A stretch of DNA of 64,000 bases from Oscarella lobularis (taxonomy: Eukaryota > Porifera > Homoscleromorpha > Homosclerophorida > Oscarellidae). The notes beneath the pieces are model-generated. The model saw nothing but the letters and a program-made list of their open reading frames with translations, was not told the DNA's origin and did not search any database. Numbering within the stretch: position 1 is the first letter of the stretch; the number at the start of each line of letters is the position of its first letter. Shown here piece by piece: positions 42,480-54,198 of this stretch. The stretch spans positions 5,259,733 to 5,323,732 of the forward strand of contig NC_089175.1 of the NCBI RefSeq assembly GCF_947507565.1. Direction: 5' to 3'. The translations under genes were made by a program, and so were the position numbers.

Positions 42480-44348
42480 ATGGCCATGTCGACGTCGTCG
42501 GTTGACGAATCCGCGTTTCCTGATTCGCGAATTCCTCTTAAACAGGGCTACATCCGGAAACTTCCTCCTCTCCACAAAGCAAAAAAAGTTCACGAAAACG
42601 TGAGCACACGACATGCTCGTGACAGCGGTGTATATGCCAGAGAAAAAAATAGCCCTTCTAATTTTAGGCCTTCCGCAAGCGCTTTCTCGTTCTCTGGACA
42701 GACAGCTTCGACTACTACACGGACTCGTCGCGTCGAACGCGAAAAAAAGGGATAAAGCTGACCGATTGCCAGCAAATCGACTCCTCATTCAGGCACAAGC
42801 TGATAGGTGAAACAGACCATGCGTTCGCAGTTATCACTGCCAAACGCACTTTCCTGTTTTTCGTTGACAACGAACAAGAAAAGGCGTCTTGGTGCCAGCA
42901 ATTAGAAAGGGCCATCAAACGTAAGCAGAACCGAAAAAGACTTAGGCGCGGGGAACGGTAAAGGTTTCCCCCGGGCCCTGTGTGAGTTCGATTCGATTAC
43001 TGTAGCTAATATCAATATTTTTCCAGACGCAAAGGATCCCGTTTACGCAGAAATCGGCGGAATTAGCGATATCCCTCCCGCCCTCCGAAAAACCCGCTCT
43101 TTGACGTCGTTGGCGGTTTCCGAATTCAGCTCGGTGACCGCGGTCATTCAGCAAAAGCATCACGCCGTCAAGAGTGCAGGCGAAGAACGAGGCTCACTGA
43201 CAGATCTACCGAGCCAACGCCAATCACTCGACACGAATCGCGACCGCCATGCCGCCTCTAGAAGAACGGTGGCAGGCGGCATTCGCGGGGACAGAGATTC
43301 CGGTCTATCGGTCGAGTCGACTTCCAGTCGCCGTCACACGTCGCTCCTTCTGGATCCGGTCGCTCGTCGATCCGACCTGATAAAACCAATTAGCGGAGGC
43401 AGCATAGCCGCCGGCAATGCAAACACGACGCTTTGGCTCACGCCTAACGCCGTCAAGGAGCCGCGTCTTTGTTCGTTGAGTGTTTACGTCGACTCGGGTC
43501 TCATGCCCGTCGTCGACGAAAACGAACGCGTTCTCAGTCCCGTCGTCTACATCGACACGGACGATCGACCGCTTGAGGGACCCGGCTTTCTCTACCTGCC
43601 CCACTGCGGTTCCGTCGGCGACGGATGGACACTGAAAGCGATGACGTGCGGGATCGACGAGCGGCACATTCCTCTAGATTGGAACTGTCACGGGCAGCAA
43701 TCGGCGTCGCAAGGACAGGCGATGATATCGGTGTTGGACAGCGGATGGTACTGCCTTGTCGGTCAAGAAGCGATGGCTAAAAATCAACGTACTCTGCGAC
43801 GACGACAAGTTGTCGGCGAAGCGAAACTCAACGTGCGAGTCGTCGTGTTCGGACGTCGGGTTATTCCGACGGGCACGCGCTGGAGCGTCGTCGTTGTAGC
43901 GCTTGCCGATTCCGACGACTTGTTTGCGAAAGTGAAACGGCAGTACGTAGCCATGCAGCTGCTCGGCGATGCAAGGGGAATCCCAGTGGGTAAGTCAAGC
44001 GCTGTGGCGGTGAATGTCGTCGATCCGAACGGTGTCTGGGAGTCGACGGGTTCGATCAAACTCAGAGGCAGCACTCCGTCCAAACCGTTGTGGGACGCGC
44101 TCGAATCGTTCGATTCGAAGCAGGTGTTCAAGTTCACGCTGCAGATGCGGGAGGACGTCGAAGCGGAGTCGTTTTCCGTAGGATGCGAAATTCGAATTGT
44201 CGATCTCGAATCGGAGAAAAGCGAGAACGAGCTGTTCTCGTGTCGACACGAAGTGACGGACAGAACTCTTTGGAACGTTATCGAAATCGATCGACCTTTG
44301 GCGGAAGGAAGTCCGAAAAGAAATAAGCGACTTTCTTGGATTGTTTAG
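42480..44348 (+). CDS. PH-ZU5-UPA adaptor-like protein 2
   Basis: Three exons (42480-42587, 42668-42920, 43027-44348), 560 aa, with intron phases 0 and 1 as in the other two. PH domain: PLKQGYIRKLPPL, FRKRFLVLWTDSFDYYTD, ending EKASWCQQLERAIK. It has one tyrosine motif (PVYAEI) directly after the PH domain instead of the YxxM set. A Ser/Arg-rich linker is followed by ZU5 (GGSIAAGNANTTLWLTPNAV, LSPVVYIDT, GFLYLPHCG) and UPA-like sequence (LNVRVVVFGRRVIPTGTRW). Diverged from its neighbours but full length. Confidence 0.8.
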
Positions 44349-44883
44349 TTACACCTTAGCTTAGCCTCTACACTTTTAGTAGACTTGATGTACCCTTCGC
44401 TCCTTGTCTGAAATAAATGCCTCAACGTATCAGGCTCGCCGAAAGTCCGCGATTCAGCCGATTCAGCCGATTCAGAAACGGGATTTTGATCTTAGCGCGC
44501 GCTAGAGCAAAAATTGTTTATTCGCAGTCCGTTTTACTGTATTTATGCTTCGCTCTAGATGTAGCGGCCAGTGGAATGCAGTCGAGGTCGTCTTCGCCAA
44601 CGTAATTCCTTTTTCCTTCCGCTCCCTAACTGGTTCTAACAGACGGAAAGAAGTTGCAGCATCTACTTTAAAGTGCGTCACTCATGCATACTGTACGAAT
44701 TCAGTTTGCAGGCTGAGTGATGTTACTTTGGCTTCAGGATTTGCATGCATTGAAAGTATAATCAGATTGCCGCCATCGCTACTTGCTGACGCACCCCGGG
44801 TTGTAAGCCATAAATTATAAAGAGGGGCGACCCGTCAGACTCGTCACTTTCGGTAAGAAGCCTCGGAGAGACTGATCGACATT
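44349..44883. other. Intergenic spacer
   Basis: Contains a short GATTCAGCC direct repeat near 44450-44475. No gene recognised. Confidence 0.4.
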
Positions 44884-46612
44884 ATGAGCTCCGACGAGAC
44901 TTTGCCGGACAGCGAAACGTCGTTGACGGAAAGCTTTTTTCCTATCAAAGAAGGCTACATAAGGAAGCTGCCACCGCTTTCGAAAAATCCCTCTCACAAA
45001 GTAAAGAAAGAACGCGCGATCGCGAGGGTAAATCGTCATTTCGTGTGTCTTAGGATTTTCGCTTGAGATACCTCGTCTTGCTTGCCGCACCGCTGCGACT
45101 CGAATACTACACTGATAAGACGCGCAAGCATCGTCGAGGAGTGATTCATCTGGGCGAAGGAGATACCCTTATACGGTCGTACCATGAGCATCCTGTTGGC
45201 ACAAATGAGAACGCATTTGCATTGGATCACCTGGATTCGAAGCGCCTTTACGTTTTCGCTACCGAGAGCGACGAGGAAGCTTTCTCTTGGTACATGAACA
45301 TTAAATCAAGTAAGAAGCGGTTTTCGTCCTTCGCGCGCATGCACCTGCCCGACTCACGCTCTCCTAATCTAATTTTCTTAACTAAACCCGGTGGAAAGAA
45401 AGCAATTTCCACGTGATGGCTTCCCTATTGTAAATGACATATTTGTTTGCAGGCATGGGCGGTTTCCCTCGAGTCACCCGACGGCCTTCGCTCAAACTCT
45501 GTCGATCACGATCACTGCCGCCTATTCCCGAAAATCCGCCTCATGACTACTACCCTGGGAGAAACAGTGTAACATCACTGGCCGACTACAACAAAGACTC
45601 AGAGCCGTTCAACTCTTTTGATTCCGGCTTGGGGACAGACTCAACAGAGTCGCTCTTGGTAAAGCCAGAATGTTCAAATGAATCCGACATTGATTGCTTG
45701 CGCGGCGGAATGATTAGCGCGGGTAGCGCATGCGTTTTTGTGCCGCCGAATTCGGTGCGTCATCGCTGCATCGCTCACGTTCGCCTGTATCTCAGTTCGT
45801 TGCTGATGCCGCAGCTCAAATACGACGAACGCATACTCGCTCCGATCGTCTCATTTCACGTGACCGGAAAAGATCGGCTGAATCTTACGGGACCCTCGTT
45901 TCTTTACGCGCCCAATTTCGCTCACTGGCATGACGGTCCCGGCTGCGAATGGAAGATACGGGTCATGACGAGCGAGTCAAAACCGAATGAAATTCCGGAA
46001 GATTGGAAAGTGCACTCATACATTCGTCGTGGCGAAGCGTCGAGCGCGATCGCGATCAATCCCGACACGCATTGGATCGCGCTGTGCGGAGAAGCGGAGT
46101 CGGGCTCGCTCATTCGTGCGCGCCTCCTCGTTTTCGGGCAGCGCAGCGTGAGAGCGGGCACCGCCTGGGACGTCGTCGTGAAAGTGTGCCTCAATTGCGA
46201 CGAAATCGCCCGTCGCATCAAAATGGAAATGAAACGCGAGGGAAAAGAGGTTCTGAAGGAGTTGCCCAACGTGCCGGTGGAACGAAATGCCTGCGTCGAG
46301 ATATCGGCTTTCGATCCGGAGCAGAAGTGGGTTGCGCGGGCGGGTTCGTTCTGCACGAATCCCTTTTGGGGCAATAACGACATGGAAAATTTGGAAAATG
46401 AAACGTACGCCAAGTTCAAATTTCAAATCAGTCCTGACGTTGACCTCAGTTCGTTGACGAAATTTTCGATGGTGTGTGAAATGAGAGTTGGCATGATCAA
46501 TTCGAAGCCTGATCAGAAAGAGTTGCGGGCCATTGTTGAAGTTCATACTCCCAGGCTGATGAGACTTCAATCCAGCCAATCATTTTGTGACAAAATTAGC
46601 AGTTTTATTTGA
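44884..46612 (+). CDS. PH-ZU5-UPA adaptor-like protein 3
   Basis: Three exons (44884-45000, 45054-45309, 45453-46612), 510 aa, same intron phases. PH domain: FFPIKEGYIRKLPPL, RYLVLLAAPLRLEYYTD, ending EEAFSWYMNIKS. Shortest linker of the three, with SLPPIPENPP and a DSGLGTDSTES stretch. ZU5: GGMISAGSACVFVPPNSV, ILAPIVSFHV, SFLYAPNF. UPA-like: IRARLLVFGQRSVRAGTAW and a C-terminal beta-rich part. No YxxM motif seen. Confidence 0.8.
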
Positions 46613-46959
46613 AAACATTATACTTGTGTATTACTGAAATTTAGTTTGAACAGTTTTAGATACTTTATGCTGAAGGCAGAGAGTTTTATCAGTATTTTTG
46701 AGTAGCATTTATGATTAGGATTAGTAAATTGCGCATGACAGGCAGAATATTTGCAGGCAGAGTTTTTGAAGGCAAAAAATTATTATGTACTTGCTGCATT
46801 TTTGTTTCTCTCAAATTTATTATAAAAAAGTTCAATCACTTACTCAGTGCTGTGTTGGACGGCAGAAGAAGCGGGCGAAGAAGCGATCATGTATTATTGA
46901 TCGGAAAGCGTACGGGAGTTTTCGTGACCTTGCTCTGTCCCGTATTAACGCTTGGCATC
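46613..46959. other. Upstream region of RPS3A
   Basis: No gene recognised. The last part should carry the RPS3A promoter and 5' UTR; a pyrimidine-rich TOP start could not be placed with confidence. Confidence 0.4.
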
Positions 46960-48168
46960 ATGGCCGTCGGTAAGAACAAGCGCCTTACGAAAGGCAAGAA
47001 AGGATCGAAGAAGAAGATGTAAGTGCATGCGAGCGGTACAGTAGGCATCTGTACTACAACCTGGACATGCGAAAACGCATGGAAACGAACGGATTGCTAA
47101 GATTTACGCGGATTCCCTCCCTCACAGAGTCGATCCCTTCTCGAAGAAAGACTGGTACGACGTGAAGGCACCGTCTATGTTCAACCAACGCAACGTTGGC
47201 AAGACTCTCGTAACGCGAACACAAGGCACAAGTAAGAACGAAAGAAACGAATCGCGTGCGATAAGATAATCGTTTCGCGTGCGATAGAAATCGCCTCTGA
47301 CGGCCTAAAGGGTCGCGTATTCGAAGTAGCGCAGGCCGACCTCCAAAACGACGAAGTGCCGTTTCGCAAATTTCGGCTCGTCGTCGAAGACGTGCAAGGA
47401 CGCTTCTGCCTGACGAACTTTCACGGCATGCTCTTCACAACGGACAAGTTGAAATCCCTAGTGAAAAAGTGGCAGGTAAATCTCAGTCATTTCGCCGGAA
47501 CGCTCATGTCCCCGAATGTCGAAGGGGGACCGCCTCCTCGATCGAAATCGTCGCGCGACGCGAATTGTCTTTCATCGATCTCTTTTTCGCAGACCTTGAT
47601 CGAGACGCACGTTGACGTGCGAACGACCGACGGCTATCTGTTGCGCGTTTTCGTGATCGGTTTCACGAAAAAACGTCCGAATCAGGTGAAGAAGACGTGC
47701 TACGCCCAGTCGTCGCAGTGCCGGCAGATTCGTCGACGCATGACCGAAATTGTGCAGCGAGAAATATCAAATTCCGACATACGAGAAGTTGTCAATAAAT
47801 TGTGAGTGCCTTGTTTTTTTTTTGAATTGGTTTGCAACTACTGAGTTTTCCTGTCGCGTTTCTCTAGGATTCCGGATAGTATTGGAAAAGATATTGAAAA
47901 ATCGTGTCATTCGATTCATCCCTTGCACGATGTGTTCGTTCGAAAGGTGAAGGTGTTGAGAAAACCAAAATTCGAGTGTAAGTTCACGCGGTTGTTTTTT
48001 TCGCTACCTGCCTAATGTTTTGTTGGGAAAGTGGGTAGGTTAATGCTTTTGCATGGAGAAGGCGGAGGCAGCAGCAGTGCGGCCCCAACAAGTGACGAAG
48101 CTGGTGAAGCTGGGGCCAAGGTGGAAAGGCCTGAAGGATATGAACCACCTATTCAAGACTCTGTTTGA
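46960..48168 (+). CDS. RPS3A: 40S ribosomal protein S3a (eS1)
   Basis: Six exons (46960-47018, 47128-47231, 47288-47475, 47593-47801, 47868-47977, 48032-48168), 268 aa, close to the usual 264. Diagnostic stretches include [85 protein letters not shown] and the C-terminal [12 protein letters not shown] end. Small-subunit component near the mRNA exit site. The last acceptor (GGGAAAG) lacks a pyrimidine tract but is needed for the frame. Introns are 55-120 nt. Confidence 0.96.
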
Positions 48169-48318
48169 ATGAGGAGATCTCAATTTCTTCAATAAATGAT
48201 TTCTGTACCCTCCCTTCAACGGAGATCTCCCACGCTTTTTTTCGCGTTGTAGTGCGCGTTGCGATGACGCTGAAGTTCCCGTATACGTGTACATAACAAC
48301 GAACGTTTGCAAGCCGAA

Positions 48319-50259
48319 ATGGCCGCAGCGAACGTGTTATCCGGCACGCGTCTTCTCGATCAACGCTACGAAGCGTCTTTACGAAAGGATCGTCAGCGTC
48401 ACGGCCATTCTTCGGCTCGCAGTAAGATTTCTCAGGCGGGCGATCATCGTAGCGCGCATCGTCTCGAAGCGACGCGAGCGCCGCTTGTTCTGGACACGTC
48501 GTCGGTCGACATTGCCGGCTATCGGAATACGTACAAGCACAACGTGTGCGTCGACATGCTCAAGGACGGCTTTCACGAGTCGTTTCGCGAATTGTGGTCG
48601 CTCATCGAACGACAGAAAGCCGAACGCGAGGCAGCCGGCAAAGAGTCGGGATTCTATTACGATCCCTATATCGAAGACGAAGAAGAAAAGTTGGACCGCT
48701 TCAAAGTAATGAAAATCAATACATCGAAATAATAATTAATTCGGTAACGATTTTTATTTAGATGCATCTGACTGATGCTGAAGATGCGAAGCGGAGAGGT
48801 AGACAAATACGATTAATTTAGGCACAAGTATTGGTACTGTACGTAACTTATAAATCTAAATTTATATTAGATAATTAGCTAGACACATATTGTCATTTTC
48901 TTTTGTTATAAGGTGACTTGAATAACGTCTATGATTCTCTTCATTCGCTTGCTGAATATTTCGACGAGATGGGGGACAATTGGTTAGCGGATCATTTCTA
49001 TCAGCGTTGCTTAGAAACGAGTTTGGAAATTCGCGACGACGGACGGCGAAAGGAAGGCGAGGCTCACTGCAACATGGGATTGAGTCAGGAGAATAAGGGA
49101 CATTATGAAGAGGCAGCCAAACATTTTGAGCACTTCTATGCGTTGGCTGAATTGAATGAAGGATGGTACACAAGTGGGGGTCAGAGCCTTCGTTCTTTGG
49201 CTGCTGATTCCGTAAGAAGAATATATACAACTATAGCTGAGGAGGTACTATGTGTAGGACTGGGACGAACATAATTAGAACTTGAGTGTGAATTCTAGAA
49301 CAGTGAGATACGAGAGTCTATTGAGTACCTAAAGAAAGCGTATGAGATGGCTAAAGAAGGTGCTTCTATCTTTCTTGCATAGACTGCCACTGGTATCATT
49401 TCTGAAACTATTTCTTTTCATAGTTGATAGTGAGGCTGAGGCTTTGGCGAGTTATCGTCTTGGAAATGCTTATGAAGAAGCGAATGAATCTGAAACAGCT
49501 ATTAAGGTAATAGAACTCGCTGATTAATTAATAAAATGACATACATGTATTCTGCTCTAGCATCAAAAGACTTATCTGGAGAAGTGCAAAGTCAATAAAG
49601 ACGACGTTGGCATTGGGTTGGCTTGTCAGGCTCTAGCAAGATCATATGAAAAGTGTTACATATTGGTAGAACGTAGGTTCGATAACGTGATTGCGTTTTC
49701 CCCTTGCAGCTTGGGAGATTTGGAAAACGCGGTGAGATTCTTGGAAATGTTCGTCGAAGTGGCAGGAAAAACTGGACAGGACGAACAAGTGTACAAGGCC
49801 TGCAGTTCCCTTGGTGCCATGTACAATACACTGGTAAGAAAAAGATGCTGTCAGTGTGCATGGTACATACCATCATATTCAACTTCAATAAACCGTAATT
49901 ATTTATAACAAAAAGTTTATTGAAGTTATAGAGTTGATTCTATTTAAAAATTGTTTTTTTCATAGGGTCAGTTTGACAAAGCTGTGACGCAATTTTCCAA
50001 GTCTTACGACTTAGCTCGTCGTCTCAATGAATCTCTCTTGCTATCGGCGTGCCGCGTGCGCTACGGCATCGTCTCCGCGCACAATATCTACGCTCGCTTT
50101 TCTCAAGCCATAACAGCGAGCCAAACGGCAAACCTTCTGGGTTGGAAAGATAGACGAGAACAAGATCAGGATCAGGACAATAGCGAAGCACCGAACTCGC
50201 AGCAAGAAGAATCAGAAGAAGGAAAAAGTGAAACAGAAACTGCAAATGATGACGACTAG
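48319..50259 (+). CDS. TTC29: Tetratricopeptide repeat protein 29 (axonemal)
   Basis: Eight exons (48319-48705, 48762-48798, 48913-49244, 49299-49359, 49424-49506, 49561-49652, 49710-49833, 49966-50259), 469 aa, close to the vertebrate length. The N-terminal part has YRNTYKHNVCVDMLKDGFHE, typical of TTC29. Then TPR helices follow: EGEAHCNMGLSQENKGHYEEA, EALASYRLGNAYEEAN, GDLENAVRFLEMFVE and GQFDKAVTQFSKSYDLA. The C-terminus is acidic and low complexity. TTC29 works in the ciliary or flagellar axoneme and intraflagellar transport, so this gene implies motile cilia. Tail-to-tail with UQCC1, 101 bp apart. Confidence 0.92.
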
Positions 50260-50360
50260 ACCCCAAACCCAATATCGACTTAACAAATGAGGTACAGTAG
50301 ACTTTTTATCAAGAGGTTGATAAAGACGGGCACTACACAACTCTGCCTATGATCCCTTTA

Positions 50361-51032
50361 TTAATCGAATTTTGAGCTTATAATGTTATGCTCAAAAGGT
50401 AGCCAAGTAAATTTTTCCCCGCTAAACAACTGCTTATCTGGAATAGAGTCCAGATGTCCCACTTGCATACGAACGTAATTGACCATCTTGGCTAACGCTA
50501 TGGGATCACTGGCATCTTTATCTGGAAACAGGTTTCTCCATAGTCCCGCTGCTAGCATCGTATCTGGGCCAACCAGGCCTTCATCATAGGCAAGCGTCAG
50601 TCCGTAGAATTCATAAGCGAGATGCTGCAAATTTCGTCGAATATCTGTAATTGACGTCATTCCCATCACGTGCATTCGCTGTTGGACGTCACTCCAAAAT
50701 ACGCCGACGAGTTGCTTGTAGGCGAATCTTCCGTCTTTTTCGGGAGACGCCGCTTTGAGTCGGACGAGGCACATCCACACGTGCAAGTGACAAACGAGGA
50801 ACCACGACTGAAACGTGTCCGGCATGCGACACGTCTCGTAGAACGTCTCGTAGCTGGGATCGTGTACGCAGCTCTCGTACGTCGCGACGGCGCTGCGAAT
50901 CAGCTGCGGACGACGCGCAAAAAGGTCGACGATGTACGACGTCACGCTTCGCTTACGCAAAGCAAAAGGAGAAGGAGTGGTGTGAAGATTTCGAACGATT
51001 CGCCACAGCGACATTTGCGAACGCGTGCGCAT
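50361..51032 (-). CDS. UQCC1: Cytochrome bc1 complex assembly factor 1 (CBP3 family)
   Basis: Single exon over the visible part, 223 aa from the Met at 51032. The ubiquinol-cytochrome c chaperone domain is clear: YETFYETCRMPDTFQSWF, VCHLHVWMCLVRL, HVMGMTSITDIRRNLQHL, FYGLTLAYDEGL and LWRNLFPDKDASDP. The protein helps make mitochondrial cytochrome b for complex III. The true start is uncertain. The frame continues upstream without ATG to about 51068, and an upstream exon could supply a longer targeting sequence. Arg/Ser-rich residues after the Met fit a mitochondrial presequence. Confidence 0.88.
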   Translation of the reverse strand: MRTRSQMSLWRIVRNLHTTPSPFALRKRSVTSYIVDLFARRPQLIRSAVATYESCVHDPSYETFYETCRMPDTFQSWFLVCHLHVWMCLVRLKAASPEKDGRFAYKQLVGVFWSDVQQRMHVMGMTSITDIRRNLQHLAYEFYGLTLAYDEGLVGPDTMLAAGLWRNLFPDKDASDPIALAKMVNYVRMQVGHLDSIPDKQLFSGEKFTWLPFEHNIISSKFD

Positions 51033-51379
51033 GCTCAGACCACTGCCGACAACATTTTTGGTGTCCAACTTTTAGGCAATGCAAAAGTTTCTTTTTTGAT
51101 GCCGTCAGAGGAGGAGGCCGGCCTTCTCTAAAATTTTGCGTGCGGCAAAAATCAATAACGAAATTTATTGCTCGCAGGGTTGCAGTAAATGAACACTGCA
51201 TGGGCTCGCCCTGCGGCCACCTAACACCGATCGTAGACTTCCATAACTTCCATAACTTCCGTTTCCATCACAGACTTTCTACGCGTGCGCGCGCTAGAGT
51301 CTGATGCAATCAAGGGATTCCTCCTTGCTCCTCTTCTCGCACGTGGAAATAATAAGGAGTCTGTTGTGAGAACTGCAAC
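51033..51379. promoter_or_regulatory. Probable bidirectional promoter of UQCC1 and EIF2S3
   Basis: About 350 bp separate the UQCC1 start (minus) from the EIF2S3 start (plus). CTTCCATAACTTCCATAACTTCC (three overlapping TTCC motifs) lies at 51238-51262. Inferred from gene order only. Confidence 0.4.
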
Positions 51380-51679
51380 ATGGCCGAATCGACGTCTCAG
51401 CTACCGAAGCAAGACTTAGATACACTAGTAAGTGTCTTCCACGAAGATAGCGAACGAAAAGCCAATGTTGATGTCTTACAAAGGACGTCGGGTCGCTGAC
51501 GCCTCTCTCGCCTGAAGCGATAGCTCGTCAAGCAACGATAAACATAGGTACATGCTAGTAGAATGCCCGCGTTGTGCTGTTCGCTATTGTTACGGGCTGT
51601 CGTAATTTGCGACATCAGCGTACAGTTCCTTTGTGTGCGTGTGTAGCTGCCATATAATTCTCTTCTACCTCTTTTAGGG

Positions 51680-51714
<35 letters not shown>

Positions 51715-53548
51715 AGTAAAAGCCATATCTGGTGTTCAGGTAATGGACTTACTTTCAGAGGAAATAGCTTGACGTTTTGTCCTATGTAGACTGTGCGTTT
51801 TAAGAATGAGAAGCAGCGCAATATTACCATCAAGCTAGGCTATGCTAATGCAAAAGTAACTTACTCTGTTACTGGTGTGCAATAATTTATAATTTACCTT
51901 AGATTTACAAATTTGATGACGACAGAGTGCCTCGACCTGATTGCTATTGTTCACGAGGAAGCCAGACGGCGGAGTCATTTCCAGCTGAAGTAAAGGGAAT
52001 CAAAGGAACGTTTAAGCTTGTCAGGTAAGCATATCATCTCATAGGTACAATTTATCTAGTAGGACGTCTGTGCAGTGCATGAAAGCGTGTTTAAATTTCC
52101 GCGCATTGATTAAATAATTGGTTTTGCAGACACGTCTCGTTTGTGGATTGTCCTGGCCACGACATTCTTATGGCAACGATGTTGAATGGAGCTGCTGTCA
52201 TGGACGCAGCACTGCTTCTAATAGGTACATCGTCGAAATAGCAAAATCTAATATGAATTCTTTTAACACAAAAAACGGTTAGCTGGAAATGAGTCATGTC
52301 CACAGCCGCAAACGTCCGAACATTTGGCTGCAATTGAAATTATGAAACTAAAGCACATCATTATACTTCAGAATAAGATCGATTTGGTGAAAGACAAGCA
52401 GGCGAATGACAACTATCAGCAGATACTGAAATTCGTCCAAGGCACCGTTGCCGAGGGAGCGCCCGTTGTTCCCGTATCAGCTCAACTCAAATACAATATC
52501 GACGTTGTGTGTGAGTATATCGTGAAGAAGATTCCCATTCCTTTGAGAGATTTCACGTCGGAACCAAGACTCATCGGTACGTGACTTTACGGGTGGAATA
52601 TCAATATTTTTAATGTATCTTTTTAACTAAGTAATTCGTTCTTTTGACGTAAATCGTCCCGGATGCGAAGTGGATGATTTGCGAGGAGGCGTTGCAGGCG
52701 GAAGTATACTAAAGGGTGTACTAAAAGTACTGGAAATAGTTTGAATAAGTATTATTAGCACACGTAAGTCATTGCTTCAGGTTGGTCAAGAAATTGAAGT
52801 TCGACCTGGCATCGTTACCAAGGACGCCGACGGCATGATTTCATGCCGCCCCATTCGTTCGAAGGTGTGCGGAATGTTTGCAGAAGGCAACGAGCTTCAA
52901 TTTGCAGTTCCGGGTGGCTTGATAGGTAATAATGCTTAATGCATTGTTGACGAGGATTAATAAAATGTCTTTCTGTTAGGAGTTGGAACGAAAATTGATC
53001 CGACTCTATGTCGCGCTGATCGCTTGGTCGGTCAGGTAAAGCAATTTTCTTACATATCTTCAAGGCCTTGATTAATTAATTGTATTTCCGTGGAGGTTTT
53101 GGGTGCTGTTGGCTCTTTGCCGGACATTTTTACCGAACTCGAAATCAGCTATTTTCTTCTTCGACGCTTATTGGGCGTAAGGATGGAAGAAAACAAGAAA
53201 GGAGCCAAGGTGACTTCAACAACTGTTTTTTTCTCGTGACGTGCTCCTAACGAGAGTGCCAATCTTCCAGGTGCAAAAGTTGAGCAAGACTGAGTTTTTG
53301 ATGGTGAACATTGGATCACTGTCAACGGGCTGTCGAGTCACGGCCGTTCGAGCGGATTTGGCTAAAATTGTCCTGACTCAACCTGTCTGCACAGAAATTG
53401 GAGAAAAGATTGCTTTGAGTCGTCGTGTCGAACGTCATTGGCGGTAAATGCGTGATATTTCATTTTATTTCTTTTGACTTGGTGCTGTAGATTGATTGGA
53501 TGGGGGCAGATTCGCAAGGGGGTTACTGCAAGAGCGGATGCGACTTAG
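51380..53548 (+). CDS. EIF2S3: Translation initiation factor eIF2 gamma subunit
   Basis: Thirteen exons (51380-51427, 51484-51547, 51678-51739, 51790-51855, 51903-52024, 52130-52224, 52283-52576, 52632-52726, 52781-52925, 52980-53035, 53096-53209, 53271-53443, 53491-53548), 463 aa. GTPase boxes are intact: GHVAHGKST (P-loop), DCPGHD (G3), NKID (G4) and the SAQL (G5) region. The eIF2-gamma-specific CYCSRGSQ-type cysteine insert and the [22 protein letters not shown] block of domain 2 are present, and the C-terminus has [10 protein letters not shown]. It carries initiator tRNA to the 40S subunit as part of eIF2. Introns of about 40-130 nt, all phases agree. Confidence 0.96.
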
Positions 53549-53780
53549 AACTCTCTTTGGAACGTGTAGCTAGGCGTTATCGTTTTTGTGTGGGAGAGAT
53601 CTTCTTTTATTGTGAAGGAAACGGTGCGAATGGGTCTGCGAACTCTGCCTGCTACAGTTTCGAACGCACTTAGTCGTAATTCGGCCTTCTAAAACGCAAA
53701 ATGTAGCGATTACGCTCAAGCGCCAGCGTTGTTGCGAGTAGGATGATATAAAACGTAAAACTTTAGCAATTCGTACATGT

Positions 53781-53853
53781 GGCCCTGTAGCTCAATTGGT
53801 AGAGCGGTCGACTCCAGATCGGCAGGTTGCGTGTTCAAGTCACGTCGGGGTCA
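53781..53853 (+). tRNA. tRNA-Trp (CCA)
   Basis: 73 nt folding as a cloverleaf: acceptor GGCCCTG with CGGGGTC, D arm GCTC...GAGC, anticodon stem GTCGA/TCGGC around CTCCAGA (anticodon CCA), T arm GCGTG-TTCAAGT-CACGT, discriminator A. No intron. Internal A and B boxes are standard. Confidence 0.95.
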
Positions 53854-53855
53854 AC

Positions 53856-53863
53856 TTTTTTTT
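53856..53863 (+). terminator. Pol III terminator
   Basis: Run of eight T directly after the tRNA-Trp 3' end. Confidence 0.85.
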
Positions 53864-54198
53864 CCCCTTTACTTAGCTTTCCTTTCTTTTTTTTTTCAAA
53901 GCTGCAAAATTTATTTCGACATTTTCACGAAGAATTCAGGCTTAATTTTACATGTTCTTTCAGCCACACCCTCTCCCCGCTGGCGTTAGCGCACTTAGTA
54001 TCACGACCGTCGCCGCAATGCGTGTGCCGTTAGTTGATCTACGAGCTTCGGTAAGCGTACAAATGCACAATGATATCTCACACTGACCAGACACGTGAAT
54101 AAACCCTTTGCGTACTGTTAACAACTAGGTGGAGAATCCACCGACACGTACGGACTGTACAGACACGCAACGGAACCCAATCTCTCCCAGGTGTGTAG

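Noticed and set aside
43305-44249. Minus-strand frames over the ZU5 genes
   Set aside because: GC-rich coding DNA gives long antisense frames; the plus frames have PH and ZU5 motifs and consistent splicing.
46711-47022. RPS3A starting upstream at 46711
   Set aside because: The frame is open by chance; the conserved protein begins at the Met at 46960.
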